From: Nitrospira sp.
Lineage (GTDB): Bacteria > Nitrospirota > Nitrospiria > Nitrospirales > Nitrospiraceae
DNA: 64,000 nt
Direction of reading: 5' to 3'
NCBI GenBank assembly: GCA_024760525.1
Contig: CP060499.1
Coordinates: 620,001-684,000, forward strand
Position numbers and translations under genes: made by a program. The notes beneath the pieces were generated by a model. It had not been told where the DNA came from and did no database searches. It saw nothing but the letters and a program-made list of their open reading frames with translations. Shown piece after piece: positions 8,177 to 16,502 of this stretch. Within the stretch, counting starts at the first letter, position 1; each line of letters starts with the position of its first letter.

Positions 8177-8623
8177 ATGCGCATGGTGTGGTGGTCGATG
8201 CCTTGTGCTCGCGCCGGCCTCCAGGGAGCGTCGAGACTTCTCCTTGGGTTTACGCTCCTGCAGCTATGGAACGCTGCCCCACTGCGCGCGGAATGGTCTC
8301 TTGTCGATAGGAACGACAAGGCCGAAATCTATATTGATTCGGAAAGCATCATCCGGAATGGTGAGTTGGTGAGCGTATGGGTCTTGGATGATCTGAAGAT
8401 TGCGCAGATGCGGGGGTTCAGGAAATACTTGTCCTCACGCGCCCAGGAAGAGCACGACTGTATCAAGGAACGTTTTCGGCTGCTGGCATTGGAGTATTTT
8501 TCGGGGAATATGGGGTCGGGCGAAGTGCTGCATAAAACGTCGGGCGAATCTGACTGGACTCCCATTCCACGTGGAACCTTGGCTCAATCGGTTTGGCGGG
8601 TCGTGTGCAAGAGGATGAAATAA
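8177..8623 (+). CDS. secreted surface-adhesin E-like protein
   Basis: A 148-residue protein with an N-terminal export signal (hydrophobic LLLGFTLLQLW, cleavage likely after LRAE or nearby). The mature part starts with EWSLVDRNDKAEIYIDSESI, followed by a VWVLDDLK strand, a Cys in EEHDC, and a C-terminal WRVVC. This pattern (W, tyrosine-aspartate strand, two conserved cysteines) fits the surface-adhesin E family found in many Proteobacteria and Nitrospirota, usually of unknown role. Periplasmic or outer-surface location is expected. Confidence 0.7.
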   Translation: MRMVWWSMPCARAGLQGASRLLLGFTLLQLWNAAPLRAEWSLVDRNDKAEIYIDSESIIRNGELVSVWVLDDLKIAQMRGFRKYLSSRAQEEHDCIKERFRLLALEYFSGNMGSGEVLHKTSGESDWTPIPRGTLAQSVWRVVCKRMK

Positions 8624-8935
8624 TCAACCTCTTTCCTGTCCGCATTTCCAACATTCCGCAAATTGGCTTCCGTGACGCTCGCCGCATCCCGCGCATGTCC
8701 AAGTATCTTGGTCCGATGCTAACAACACCAGACCGTCTTCCAGTAATTGCTGTGCCCGATCATAATCCTCATCCTGAATAACCCACACCTCCGGGAACAC
8801 TTCGGTAAATGGAATCTCTCCGGCCAGGCCCGAGGAACGCTGGTTCTTGATCATGCACCGGATACCGGCTTGCTCGAGACGCTCCTTGCGCATCTCCACT
8901 TCGAACAAGTTCTGCGACACGAAGACCTTTTTCAT
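8624..8935 (-). CDS. DUF2007-type protein with C-terminal zinc ribbon
   Basis: A 103-residue protein. The N-terminal part (MKKVFVSQNLFEVEMRK and WVIQDEDYDRAQQLLED) matches the DUF2007 putative signal-transducing fold; the C-terminal part has CAGC and CWKC pairs forming a zinc ribbon. ATG at 8935 is taken; a TTG at 8944 gives three extra residues. It is convergent with the surface-adhesin E-like gene, the two stops adjoining. Molecular role unknown. Confidence 0.8.
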   Translation of the reverse strand: MKKVFVSQNLFEVEMRKERLEQAGIRCMIKNQRSSGLAGEIPFTEVFPEVWVIQDEDYDRAQQLLEDGLVLLASDQDTWTCAGCGERHGSQFAECWKCGQERG

Positions 8936-8972
8936 CGAGTCCAAATCTTCGCGAGGTTTCTTGTGCGCCCCA

Positions 8973-9230
8973 TCACTTCTTAAAAACCAGCCTCGGTTCG
9001 GTCATACTGCCCATCGATACGGCCACCAGCTCCCAGCCGTCTGCCCCAAACTCGTTCAGCTTGGTTTGCATATTCTGCGTATCCGGGAGTACTTCGATGA
9101 TTTGGTATTGATAGCGTTTGTGCTCCTGAGCCTTTGCTGTGAGCGGTTGGCCGAAGAGGAGCACAAGCCCCAGGGCCCCAAGGCTGATGAGTGCGATCGT
9201 CCACGCAACGGAAATGCGTATGGTCAGCAT
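8973..9230 (-). CDS. membrane-anchored DUF4177-like protein
   Basis: An 85-residue protein with an N-terminal hydrophobic segment (about residues 7-28; signal or anchor) and a compact domain with YQYQIIEV and FGADGWELVAV, the hallmark of DUF4177-type small domains. GAGGTG precedes the ATG. It lies just after polA on the same strand and may be co-transcribed. Function unknown. Confidence 0.75.
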   Translation of the reverse strand: MLTIRISVAWTIALISLGALGLVLLFGQPLTAKAQEHKRYQYQIIEVLPDTQNMQTKLNEFGADGWELVAVSMGSMTEPRLVFKK

Positions 9231-9253
9231 ATGTCACCTCGCATGTGTGTGAG

Positions 9254-11917
9254 TTAGGGATGTGCCACGCGCCAGTTTTTGCCGACGCCGAGATCTACTT
9301 TGAGCGGTACCGATAAACCCAACTGTATTCCGACAGCTTCCATCTCCTGTTTCACCAATCGCTTCGCTTCCTCCAGGTTATGATCCGGCACTTCGAAGAT
9401 CAATTCATCGTGGACTTGAAGGATCATTTTCACGTGCGGCAGTTCTTCGCGAAGCGTTTTATGCACGTTGATCATAGCCAGCTTGATCAAGTCAGCAGCT
9501 GAGCCTTGAATGGGGCTGTTGACCGCCATACGTTCGCCGAAACCACGTTGGACCGGGTCCCCACTTTGGAGCTCGGGAATCGGCCGGCGGCGGCCGAGGA
9601 TTGTCGTGGTGTAGCCCTTCTCTCGTCCTTCCACGATATTCCGATCCATGAGGGCTCGCACCGCGGCAAACCGCTCAAAGAAGGTCTCGATGTATTTCTT
9701 GGCCTCGGGTTGCGGTACTCCCAAATTCTGCGAGAGACCGAATGGACTGATTCCGTAGACGATCCCAAAGACGACGGTCTTGGCCGTTCGGCGCATGTCT
9801 CTGGTGATCTGACTGGAGGGAAGATTGAAGATTTCCATGGCCGTTGCCATGTGGATGTCCTCGCCTTTGGTAAAGACGGACACCAAGCGGGGATCGTGCG
9901 AGAGATGGGCGAGAATGCGCGGTTCGATCTGGCTGTAGTCGGCACAGAGAAGTTCGTGGCCTTTCGGGACGATGAAAGCCTCGCGAATACGTAAACCATA
10001 GTCACCCTTGACCGGGATGTTTTGAAGATTCGGGTCGGTGGATGAGAGGCGTCCGGTCGCCGCGACCGTTTGGTTCAGCGACGTGTGGAGCCGTTTCGTC
10101 TCCTGATGCACCAGCTGCGGCAGCGCGTCCACATAGGTCGATTTGAGTTTGCTGAGACTTCGGTAGTTGAGAATCTGGGCGGGTAGCTCGTGTTGCGTCG
10201 CGAGTTGTGTGAGGGTGTCTTCGTCGGTCGAGTAGCCGGTCTTGGTTTTGCGCAAGGGCTTGAGGCCGAGCTTCTCAAACAGCACCGCGGCGAGCTGTTT
10301 CGGTGAATTAATGTTGAATTCGCTTCCGGCTAATCCCGCGATGGTTTCCATCATGCGGCCGAGCTCTCGCTCCAATTCGTTGCTCAAGGACTGAAGCCCC
10401 TCGACATCGAGTAAGAACCCGTTCCGTTCGATATCGGCCAAGACCGGGACGAGCGGCATTTCGACGCCAGTGAAGAGTTTCAGGCTTCCTTGCTCCGTCA
10501 GCCGCTCCGTCAGAAGCGGCCCTAGCTTGGCCAGGGCGGTGGCGGATTCCGCTGCCGCCTCGCGTGAACCGGTGTCGACTTCGAAGAGCGATTGTGGTTG
10601 GGCCTTTTCCTGTGGACCCGATCCGAGCCGTTCACCCAACAACTCCAACGATATCGTTTCGAGGGTATGGTCGCGGCGGTTGGGGTTGAGTAAATAGTCC
10701 GCGATCATCGTGTCCATGTACGGCGGCGCCAAGGTGACGCCGAGGCGATGGAAGACCAGTAGAGTGGCTTTGAGGTCATGCACGATTTTGGGCCTGTCCA
10801 CTCCATGCAGCAGATCCGTGATAGGCCGCATGAAGGTGTGGATATCGACCGGAATGTAGGCTGTCTGCTCGCCCGTGGAAAGGGCCAGGCCGAGGATATC
10901 GGCGTGAGCATCTGATCGAGGGGTCAACAAACAATGCAGCCCGAGCGGCGCACCCTTCTGTAAGCTGCCGACAAAACGTTGCGCGGCGGCTTCGTCTTCG
11001 ATGATGGCGGTGGCACGGGTTTTTGTCTCCGGCTGATTCGACGACGGCTGGAGGCTCTTGAGGAGCGAGGTGAACTCCAGCTCGCGCAGCAGCTCGGCCA
11101 GTTGTTCGTCATGCGGAGGTTTGATCCGGTATGTGTCGGGATGGAACTCCACCGGACTCTGTGTGTCGATGGTGGCCAACTTCCGGCTCAGTCGCGCATT
11201 CTCCGACTGTTCGGCGAGGAGTGTCTTGATACGGGCGGGCGTGACCTCATCGAGGCGGCGCAGCAGTTCATCGATCGTCCCGAACTGCGCGATCAATTTC
11301 ATCGCCGTTTTCTCGCCGATCCCTTTCACGCCGGGAATGTTGTCCGTGCTGTCGCCCATGAGGCCCATGACTTCCACAACGCGCGCCGGCTCAACCCCGA
11401 AGCGTTCACGGCATTCGGCCTCGCCCGACCATTTGTTCTTCACCGGATCATAGATGCGGATATGTGACGTGAGCAGCTGCAACATGTCCTTGTCGCCTGT
11501 GACGATCACCACATCGCAGCCCGCTGTTTCGGCTTGCCGAGCCAGCGTGCCGATGAGATCGTCCGCTTCGTATCCGGCCTGCCTGACGGCGGGGATATTC
11601 AGAGCTTCCACTACGCGATGAATGTATGGGATCTGTACCGACATCCCGTCCGGCATCGGCGGGCGCTGCGCCTTATACTCTTTAAACTCCGCATGCCGGA
11701 GGGTCGGGCCCTTTTCGTCAAAAGCCACCGCAAGACCATCCGGCTTGTGCTCCCGGATGATCTTCAAGAGCGTGGTCATGAATCCATAGACCGCATTGGT
11801 CTGGAGACCTTTCGAATTATTCAGCGCCGGCAGGGCAAAGAAGGCACGATAGATGTAGGCGCTGCCGTCGATGAGGTAGAGGACTTTGCGGGTGGATGGA
11901 GGGACCGACATAGACAC
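9254..11917 (-). CDS. polA: DNA polymerase I
   Basis: An 887-residue family A polymerase. N-terminal 5'-nuclease domain (about 1-300, with DGSAYIYRAFFALP, YEADDLIGTLA and GDKDMLQLL). The central 3'-5' exonuclease-like domain (about 310-490) lacks the catalytic motifs: the DxE of motif I is replaced by GLHCLL and the motif II Asp by ATLLVF. The C-terminal polymerase domain has motif A (DYSQIEPRILAHLSHD), motif B (RRTAKTVVFGIVYG) and motif C (VHDELIFEV). It should fill gaps and remove primers in repair and lagging-strand synthesis, probably without proofreading, as in Taq and Bacillus PolA. A small membrane-protein gene lies 78 bp upstream. Confidence 0.98.
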   Translation of the reverse strand: MSMSVPPSTRKVLYLIDGSAYIYRAFFALPALNNSKGLQTNAVYGFMTTLLKIIREHKPDGLAVAFDEKGPTLRHAEFKEYKAQRPPMPDGMSVQIPYIHRVVEALNIPAVRQAGYEADDLIGTLARQAETAGCDVVIVTGDKDMLQLLTSHIRIYDPVKNKWSGEAECRERFGVEPARVVEVMGLMGDSTDNIPGVKGIGEKTAMKLIAQFGTIDELLRRLDEVTPARIKTLLAEQSENARLSRKLATIDTQSPVEFHPDTYRIKPPHDEQLAELLRELEFTSLLKSLQPSSNQPETKTRATAIIEDEAAAQRFVGSLQKGAPLGLHCLLTPRSDAHADILGLALSTGEQTAYIPVDIHTFMRPITDLLHGVDRPKIVHDLKATLLVFHRLGVTLAPPYMDTMIADYLLNPNRRDHTLETISLELLGERLGSGPQEKAQPQSLFEVDTGSREAAAESATALAKLGPLLTERLTEQGSLKLFTGVEMPLVPVLADIERNGFLLDVEGLQSLSNELERELGRMMETIAGLAGSEFNINSPKQLAAVLFEKLGLKPLRKTKTGYSTDEDTLTQLATQHELPAQILNYRSLSKLKSTYVDALPQLVHQETKRLHTSLNQTVAATGRLSSTDPNLQNIPVKGDYGLRIREAFIVPKGHELLCADYSQIEPRILAHLSHDPRLVSVFTKGEDIHMATAMEIFNLPSSQITRDMRRTAKTVVFGIVYGISPFGLSQNLGVPQPEAKKYIETFFERFAAVRALMDRNIVEGREKGYTTTILGRRRPIPELQSGDPVQRGFGERMAVNSPIQGSAADLIKLAMINVHKTLREELPHVKMILQVHDELIFEVPDHNLEEAKRLVKQEMEAVGIQLGLSVPLKVDLGVGKNWRVAHP

Positions 11918-11995
11918 AGCTTACCGCGTTGAACCTTCAGCGGTCAGCATTTGATTTTCATCCATGGCGATTGTCGATTGCCGCCGACTCATCTA

Positions 11996-12427
11996 TTACG
12001 GTTCCGGCGCAATAATCAACGGCGGCTTTCCGAATTTCTGACGCATGTTGTTGATCGTGTTCAGGACAGCGGGTTGACCGATCATTTTCGCTTCCAGCTT
12101 CCGCTTGCCGGGAAAGTCCAGCATCGTCACCCCGATCAACATCGTGAGAATACCTTGCCCCGGCAAGAACAACATTAAGAATCCGGCAAACAGAAAAATC
12201 GCGCCGACCACGTTCTTCGCAAGGTGGCCGAGCATCCGAAGGACCGGATGGTGGTTTTCCATCCAGCGTCGCGGCACACGGGTGTCGAAGAAATCCGTCG
12301 GAAGCCGGACGAGGATGAACGGGATGGCTATCAGCGATCCCACAAAGAAAACAATCGAGAGCGCCGTCAGTGTAACGAGGGTTTCGGCCGAGACGTATTG
12401 CTGAACTGCGGACAGGAGCCCATCCAT
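11996..12427 (-). CDS. PGPGW-like transmembrane protein
   Basis: A 143-residue integral membrane protein with two or three hydrophobic helices (about residues 15-40 and 70-105). The second carries LFLPGQGILTMLIGVTMLDFPGKRK, reminiscent of the PGPGW family of small membrane proteins. ATG at 12427 follows GGATGC; an upstream ATG gives six more residues. It precedes polA and is divergent from the secreted protein at 12538. No known function. Confidence 0.7.
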   Translation of the reverse strand: MDGLLSAVQQYVSAETLVTLTALSIVFFVGSLIAIPFILVRLPTDFFDTRVPRRWMENHHPVLRMLGHLAKNVVGAIFLFAGFLMLFLPGQGILTMLIGVTMLDFPGKRKLEAKMIGQPAVLNTINNMRQKFGKPPLIIAPEP

Positions 12428-12487
12428 CGGGGGGCATCCTAGCATGGGCTCCGATGCCCCTCAAGACGGATTGGGCTCGAGCTCGTG

Positions 12488-12516
12488 TTTACGCAGTCGT
12501 GCCCGGTCGATATAAT
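12488..12516 (+). promoter_or_regulatory. sigma-70-like promoter for the secreted protein at 12538
   Basis: TTTACG (12488-12493), 17 bp spacer, TATAAT (12511-12516). The expected start near 12523 gives a leader of about 15 bases containing GGAG before the ATG. Confidence 0.5.
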
Positions 12517-12537
12517 CATCCTTCGTGGAGCATCGGC

Positions 12538-12900
12538 ATGAATCTTCTCAAGCCGCGCGCAATGGTCGTATGCCTCATGCTCATGATGACGCCGGTAGCC
12601 TGGCATTTTTCTCTTGTAGGCACGGCATGGGCATCTGCTGACGCGGGTGAAGATCTCCGGATCGAGATCACTAAGAGAGGCACGGGCAAACAAGTCGTGA
12701 TTTCACAAGGGGCTCAGGAGTGGTTCATGCTGATCGACGTGACTCCCGAAAATGCGGTGGTTCTCCGGCAGGAGAAGGAGCATGATCGATACCTTGTCGA
12801 TGAGAGCGAGACACATGACCGCCCGATGACCTCCGACGAAGTCGATGCCGCCATCACAGACTACGTGAACAGTGTGAAAACCCGCGTGCAGAAGAAATAG
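12538..12900 (+). CDS. secreted hypothetical protein
   Basis: A 120-residue protein with an N-terminal signal (MNLLKPRAMVVCLMLMM then a small-residue region ending near AWASA). The mature part is charged with no cysteine. GGAG lies 7 bases before ATG 12538, and a good -10 box is just upstream, which argues against a longer start at 12454. No family recognised. It is convergent with nth. Confidence 0.7.
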   Translation: MNLLKPRAMVVCLMLMMTPVAWHFSLVGTAWASADAGEDLRIEITKRGTGKQVVISQGAQEWFMLIDVTPENAVVLRQEKEHDRYLVDESETHDRPMTSDEVDAAITDYVNSVKTRVQKK

Positions 12901-12975
12901 AGATGGCCCGGCAAGACGGATCCTTGCGCGTATCCCGCTACTTGTTTGTCAGCCTGTAAGATTCACTCGCGACCC

Positions 12976-13635
12976 CTAACGAGATCGTGTGACTCCGGTT
13001 CGGTCGCACAAGTCCGCCAACTTGCAGGTGCTGCACAACGGGGACACCGGAAGGCAAAGATTCTGACCGTAGGGAACCAGGAGATCGTTATAGGTAATCC
13101 AGTACTGTTTGGGCAGCTTGCGCCGCAAGGCGTTTTCCGTCTCTTCCGGTGTCTTTGTATCGATATACCCCCAGCGGTTGCTGATGCGATGCACGTGCAC
13201 GTCGACGCAAATACCGGGCTTCTGAAAGCCGACGGTGACGACAAGGTTCGCCGTCTTTCTTCCCACCCCCGGTAGCGTCACCAGTTCATCGATCGAATCC
13301 GGTACCACTCCATCATACTCATCGAGGAGTCGGCGGCAGATTCGGTGAATCGAATTGGCCTTCATCCGGTAGAAGCCGACCGGGTAAATCGCCTGTTCGA
13401 TCCTCTTCAGGGGAAGCTTCACCATCGACGCCGGTGTGCGCGACATGGCGAAGAGTCGATCGCTGGCTTCTCTGGTGGTCTTGTCCTTGGTCCGAAGGCT
13501 TAAGAGGCAGGAAATCAGGATGAGAAAGGGATTACGATCGGATTGTTTCGCGACGATGCCGAGGACAGGTTCCTGCCATCGGCGTACTTCCTCCTTCACA
13601 AGTCGGATAGCCGTATGAATTTGACCCGGGCGCAT
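12976..13635 (-). CDS. nth: endonuclease III
   Basis: A 219-residue DNA glycosylase/AP lyase for oxidised pyrimidines. The helix-hairpin-helix motif LPGVGRKTAN holds the catalytic Lys, and the Asp in VDVHVHRISNR is the second catalytic residue. The C-terminal cysteines follow Cx6Cx2Cx5C (CLPVSPLCSTCKLADLC), a complete 4Fe-4S loop. Full family length. The neighbouring rpsU lies upstream on the same strand. Confidence 0.97.
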   Translation of the reverse strand: MRPGQIHTAIRLVKEEVRRWQEPVLGIVAKQSDRNPFLILISCLLSLRTKDKTTREASDRLFAMSRTPASMVKLPLKRIEQAIYPVGFYRMKANSIHRICRRLLDEYDGVVPDSIDELVTLPGVGRKTANLVVTVGFQKPGICVDVHVHRISNRWGYIDTKTPEETENALRRKLPKQYWITYNDLLVPYGQNLCLPVSPLCSTCKLADLCDRTGVTRSR

Positions 13636-13698
13636 CGGACTTGGACGAGAACGGGGGAAGGAATGGACGAGGGCGGTGTCTAACTGAGAACGACGAGC

Positions 13699-13893
13699 CT
13701 AGTCAGGCTTCCGCTTCGATAGCCACTTCTGCCGGCGTCGCTGAGCTTCGCGTTGCTTGGCTTTCTTTCTCACGCTGGGCTTCTCGTAGAAGCGGCGACG
13801 CTTTAACTCTCGGAACAGACCCTCGCCTGCCAGCTTCTTTTTGGCGACCTTGAGTGCTTTTTCAACGTTGTTGTTAAAAACCTTGATTTCCAT
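13699..13893 (-). CDS. rpsU: 30S ribosomal protein S21
   Basis: A 64-residue, very basic protein starting MEIKVFNNNVEKAL with FRELKRRRFYEKPSVRKK, the standard S21 signature, at normal length. It acts in translation initiation on the small subunit. It lies 51 bp downstream of the formiminotransferase gene on the same strand. Confidence 0.97.
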   Translation of the reverse strand: MEIKVFNNNVEKALKVAKKKLAGEGLFRELKRRRFYEKPSVRKKAKQREAQRRRQKWLSKRKPD

Positions 13894-13944
13894 CCGGTTG
13901 GCTTTCGACTTTCTCAGGCCAAGCGAGCCTGCTGCTTGTGAGTT

Positions 13945-15432
13945 TTAAGAATCGGGCGCCGGAGTGTAGCATAACCTCCTTAGTTCCTCAAGATTGTCGG
14001 CGGCCTTTGCAATCCTGGTTTGAAATGAATCCGTAAGCTGCTGATTTTGTTGTGAAGTTATGTTGGTATTGACGGTGACAAGGCCTGCTTGAGCCGCGGC
14101 AATAGCCATGGTCATGCCGACGGTGAGATCCGAACGAACCGCCGGCTTCACTAGCTCGCGTATCGAGTGGAGATACCGGCCGACCTCACAGGCCGCCTCC
14201 GAGATTGCCAGAGGCACTTCAGTGGCCTTCCGTAGCGCTATGGAAACCGCACTAGGGCGGTCTAAGTGATGCTTGGGGATTTTGTAGGCATTTGTCAGGG
14301 CGTTGTAGGCTTCTGTATCTTCTTGAACGAGTAGGTGGAGCCGCCGACTCAATTCCAGTAGACGCTGTTCTGTGTTCGGTTGTCGGCCAAGACGTGCTCC
14401 CATCACTCCCAAAGCAGCCGCCAAGGCACCGACAAATGCCGCCACGCCACCACCGGCCGGTGTCGGTTTGGCATCAGCGACTGCGGTGAGAAAGTCCGAC
14501 AACGTGTGCTCTGTTTCCTTCTTCCCGAGCATTGTCTCGGCTATTCTTGTTTCGAGTACCTGGCCCGAATCGTATCGGTCGAGCTGCACCGCAGCCGCCG
14601 CGGCTTGATCCAGTGCCGCCTGCGGCACTAATCCGATCAGTTCACTTCCCGCCACCTCTACTCCCCGGTTTGCGGCTTCGCGCATGACCATCTGAAATGC
14701 CGTCAGGATCGGCGTCGCCAGGTGGTCGGTCAGATTCATCGCCACTTGCACCATGCCGCGGCTGGCCAACTCTACGCCGATCGCTTTCAGATGGGGCAAT
14801 CCTCCGGTTGATTGGCGAACGGCCCTCGCGATGGCCTGGGCCACGTCGACGTCCTTGCATCGGAGGTTCACGTTGTAGGCGATCAGGGGGGGGCGGGCGC
14901 CGATCGCAATGGCTCCGGCGCTCTCATGGAGTCGAGGCGGTCCAAAGTCCGGTGTCCAATCCGGATCGTGGGCCATCCGGAAGGCCAAGCCTTCAAGCCC
15001 ACCACGTCTCACTGCCTCCAACGGGACGTGGTCGGCATGACTTGCGGCCCGTTCGTATAAGAACACGGGAATCTCCAGCTCACGCGCGACTTTTTCTCCC
15101 AGTCGCTTGGCGAGCTGCACACAGTCCTGCATGGTTGTGCCTCTGATCGGAATAAACGGCACCACGTCGGTCGCCCCCACGCGAGGATGTCCGCCGGCAT
15201 GTTTGCGCAGGTCGATAAGGTCTGTCGCGATCCGAACGGCACGAAAGGCCGCCTCGACGATCGCGTCAGGGTTTCCACAGAACGTCAGGACCGACCGGTG
15301 GTGGTCCGCATCCATAGAATGGTCTAAGAGCGCCACGCCGGTGGTCGAGGTCACCGCATCGATCAGAGCTTGAATGGTCGCTCGATCCCGACCTTCGCTG
15401 AAATTTGGGACGCACTCGACGATTCCGTCCAT
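13945..15432 (-). CDS. ftcD: bifunctional glutamate formiminotransferase / formiminotetrahydrofolate cyclodeaminase
   Basis: A 495-residue fusion. Residues about 1-300 are the formiminotransferase (start CVPNFSEGRD, then HAGGHPRVGATDVVPFIP). About 320-495 are the all-helical cyclodeaminase (LSDFLTAVADAKPTPAGGG followed by the alanine-rich helix). It moves a formimino group to tetrahydrofolate and converts it to 5,10-methenyl-THF with ammonia release. No histidine-degradation genes are adjacent, so the formimino source is unclear; a role in folate one-carbon repair (for example of 5-formyl-THF) is also possible. A terminator of the upstream tusA operon separates it from that unit. Confidence 0.93.
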   Translation of the reverse strand: MDGIVECVPNFSEGRDRATIQALIDAVTSTTGVALLDHSMDADHHRSVLTFCGNPDAIVEAAFRAVRIATDLIDLRKHAGGHPRVGATDVVPFIPIRGTTMQDCVQLAKRLGEKVARELEIPVFLYERAASHADHVPLEAVRRGGLEGLAFRMAHDPDWTPDFGPPRLHESAGAIAIGARPPLIAYNVNLRCKDVDVAQAIARAVRQSTGGLPHLKAIGVELASRGMVQVAMNLTDHLATPILTAFQMVMREAANRGVEVAGSELIGLVPQAALDQAAAAAVQLDRYDSGQVLETRIAETMLGKKETEHTLSDFLTAVADAKPTPAGGGVAAFVGALAAALGVMGARLGRQPNTEQRLLELSRRLHLLVQEDTEAYNALTNAYKIPKHHLDRPSAVSIALRKATEVPLAISEAACEVGRYLHSIRELVKPAVRSDLTVGMTMAIAAAQAGLVTVNTNITSQQNQQLTDSFQTRIAKAADNLEELRRLCYTPAPDS

Positions 15433-15451
15433 AGGCCCCTCGTAAACGAAA

Positions 15452-15484
15452 AAGCCGGAGGACTGGGCATCGTCCCTCCGGCTT
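15452..15484 (-). terminator. intrinsic terminator after tusA
   Basis: Ten-base perfect stem AAGCCGGAGG / CCTCCGGCTT with a 13-base loop. Read on the minus strand it is followed by TTTTTCG, as expected of a Rho-independent terminator closing the dsrE-tusA unit. Confidence 0.85.
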
Positions 15485-15513
15485 CTTGCCTTGATGTCTC
15501 CAAGAAGGTGTGA

Positions 15514-15762
15514 TTATTTCGTTTTCTTGACGAAGGCCTTATAGATCCGGCCGGACTTGGCCTGTTCCTCTTCCAAGCCCATCATTTCATGGCCCGTGGA
15601 TTCGCACCACGCCGGCATGTCCTTCTTGATGCCCTCATCATCGGAGATGACCTCGAGCACTTGTCCCAAAGCCAGCTCTTTGATTTTCTTGGACGTCAAA
15701 ATAATCGGCATCGGGCAAAAGTACCCCAATGTATCCAGCTTGATATCGGCTTGCACCATCAA
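15514..15762 (-). CDS. TusA-family sulfur carrier protein
   Basis: An 82-residue protein with the active CPMP motif (YFCPMPIILTSKKIKEL), where the Cys accepts persulfide sulfur. Small beta-alpha fold of normal length. It follows the DsrE2-like gene by about 20 bp on the same strand; TusA-DsrE pairs relay sulfur in cytoplasmic sulfur oxidation and tRNA thiolation. Here no dsr or hdr genes are seen, so the acceptor is unknown. Confidence 0.9.
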   Translation of the reverse strand: MMVQADIKLDTLGYFCPMPIILTSKKIKELALGQVLEVISDDEGIKKDMPAWCESTGHEMMGLEEEQAKSGRIYKAFVKKTK

Positions 15763-15784
15763 GGCACCTCACTTGGTCGGCGGT

Positions 15785-16318
15785 TCAAATGAACAAGTTG
15801 ACGCTGCCATGTTTTGCTTCCGCCAGATACGTGGTCACGCCCGCGAACTGATCAATCCCGTCGATCAATGTATCCTTGGCAATGCCCATGAGGCCCATCG
15901 TCGTGGTGCAGGCGATAAATCGCACATCCAGGTCAATGGCTGTTTGCATCAGCTCCGGAACACCGGGCATCCGATTTTGCTTCATCACCTGCTGCATCAT
16001 TTTGGTGCCCAGCCCGCCGAAATGGAAGCGGGATAATGGCAACGTATCGGCTCCGCCTTTGTTGAGGAATCCAAACACACGTCGAAGCCAATCCTTCGCT
16101 GAGCTCGCCGCGCCCTTCTTTCGAATCGTATTCAACCCCCAAAATGTGAAGAACATGGTCACACGCATGCCCATCGCAGCGGCACCCGTCGCGATAATGA
16201 AAGCGGCCATGGCTCGATCAAGATCCCCGCTCAGTAATACAATCGTCACTCGCTCGGGCTTGGATTCTTGCAGCTGTGCCAACGTCGTCGCCGGTTCTAC
16301 CTGAGAGGCAATCATCAT
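15785..16318 (-). CDS. DsrE2-like sulfur-transfer protein
   Basis: A 177-residue protein of the DsrE/DsrF superfamily. The N-terminal half has VTIVLLSGDLDRAMAAFI and MRVTMFFTFWGL, typical of DsrE2; a conserved Cys lies in IACTTTMGLMGI near the C-terminus and is the likely persulfide site. It is first in a two-gene operon with tusA, with a near-consensus promoter and a terminator marking the unit. Sulfur transfer to or from TusA is inferred from known DsrE2-TusA pairs. Confidence 0.88.
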   Translation of the reverse strand: MMIASQVEPATTLAQLQESKPERVTIVLLSGDLDRAMAAFIIATGAAAMGMRVTMFFTFWGLNTIRKKGAASSAKDWLRRVFGFLNKGGADTLPLSRFHFGGLGTKMMQQVMKQNRMPGVPELMQTAIDLDVRFIACTTTMGLMGIAKDTLIDGIDQFAGVTTYLAEAKHGSVNLFI

Positions 16319-16343
16319 GTCACCTCTTCATGCTTGTACGATG

Positions 16344-16358
16344 TGCATTTTCCATGCA
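16344..16358. promoter_or_regulatory. inverted repeat in the dsrE2 leader
   Basis: TGCAT-TTTCC-ATGCA, a perfect 5-bp inverted repeat just downstream of the -10 box of the dsrE2 promoter. It overlaps the expected transcription start, so it could be a repressor operator; no regulator is identified. Confidence 0.35.
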
Positions 16359-16363
16359 TAAAC

Positions 16364-16392
16364 AGAATAGTATGTGATCCTTGGGGTGTCAA
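16364..16392 (-). promoter_or_regulatory. sigma-70 promoter of the dsrE2-tusA operon
   Basis: On the minus strand TTGACA (16392-16387), 17 bp, TATTCT (16369-16364). Divergent from the Rieske gene promoter. Confidence 0.75.
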
Positions 16393-16425
16393 GAAACCGG
16401 GCGACCACGCTCCTCCGATCGTTGC

Positions 16426-16455
16426 TTGACCTATCAGCCATCCCCTCGCTATAGT
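16426..16455 (+). promoter_or_regulatory. sigma-70 promoter of the Rieske oxygenase gene
   Basis: TTGACC (16426-16431), 18 bp spacer, TATAGT (16450-16455), giving a leader of about 40 bases before the ATG at 16503. Confidence 0.6.
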
Positions 16456-16502
16456 CGGGTCCCATTGTACAATGCCCTTCTTGTGAGCTTCCTGCCTATC
16501 TC

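Noticed and set aside
9487..10005. Minus-strand second frame inside polA
   Set aside because: Shifted shadow of the polymerase domain; the composition is serine/arginine-rich and unlike a protein.
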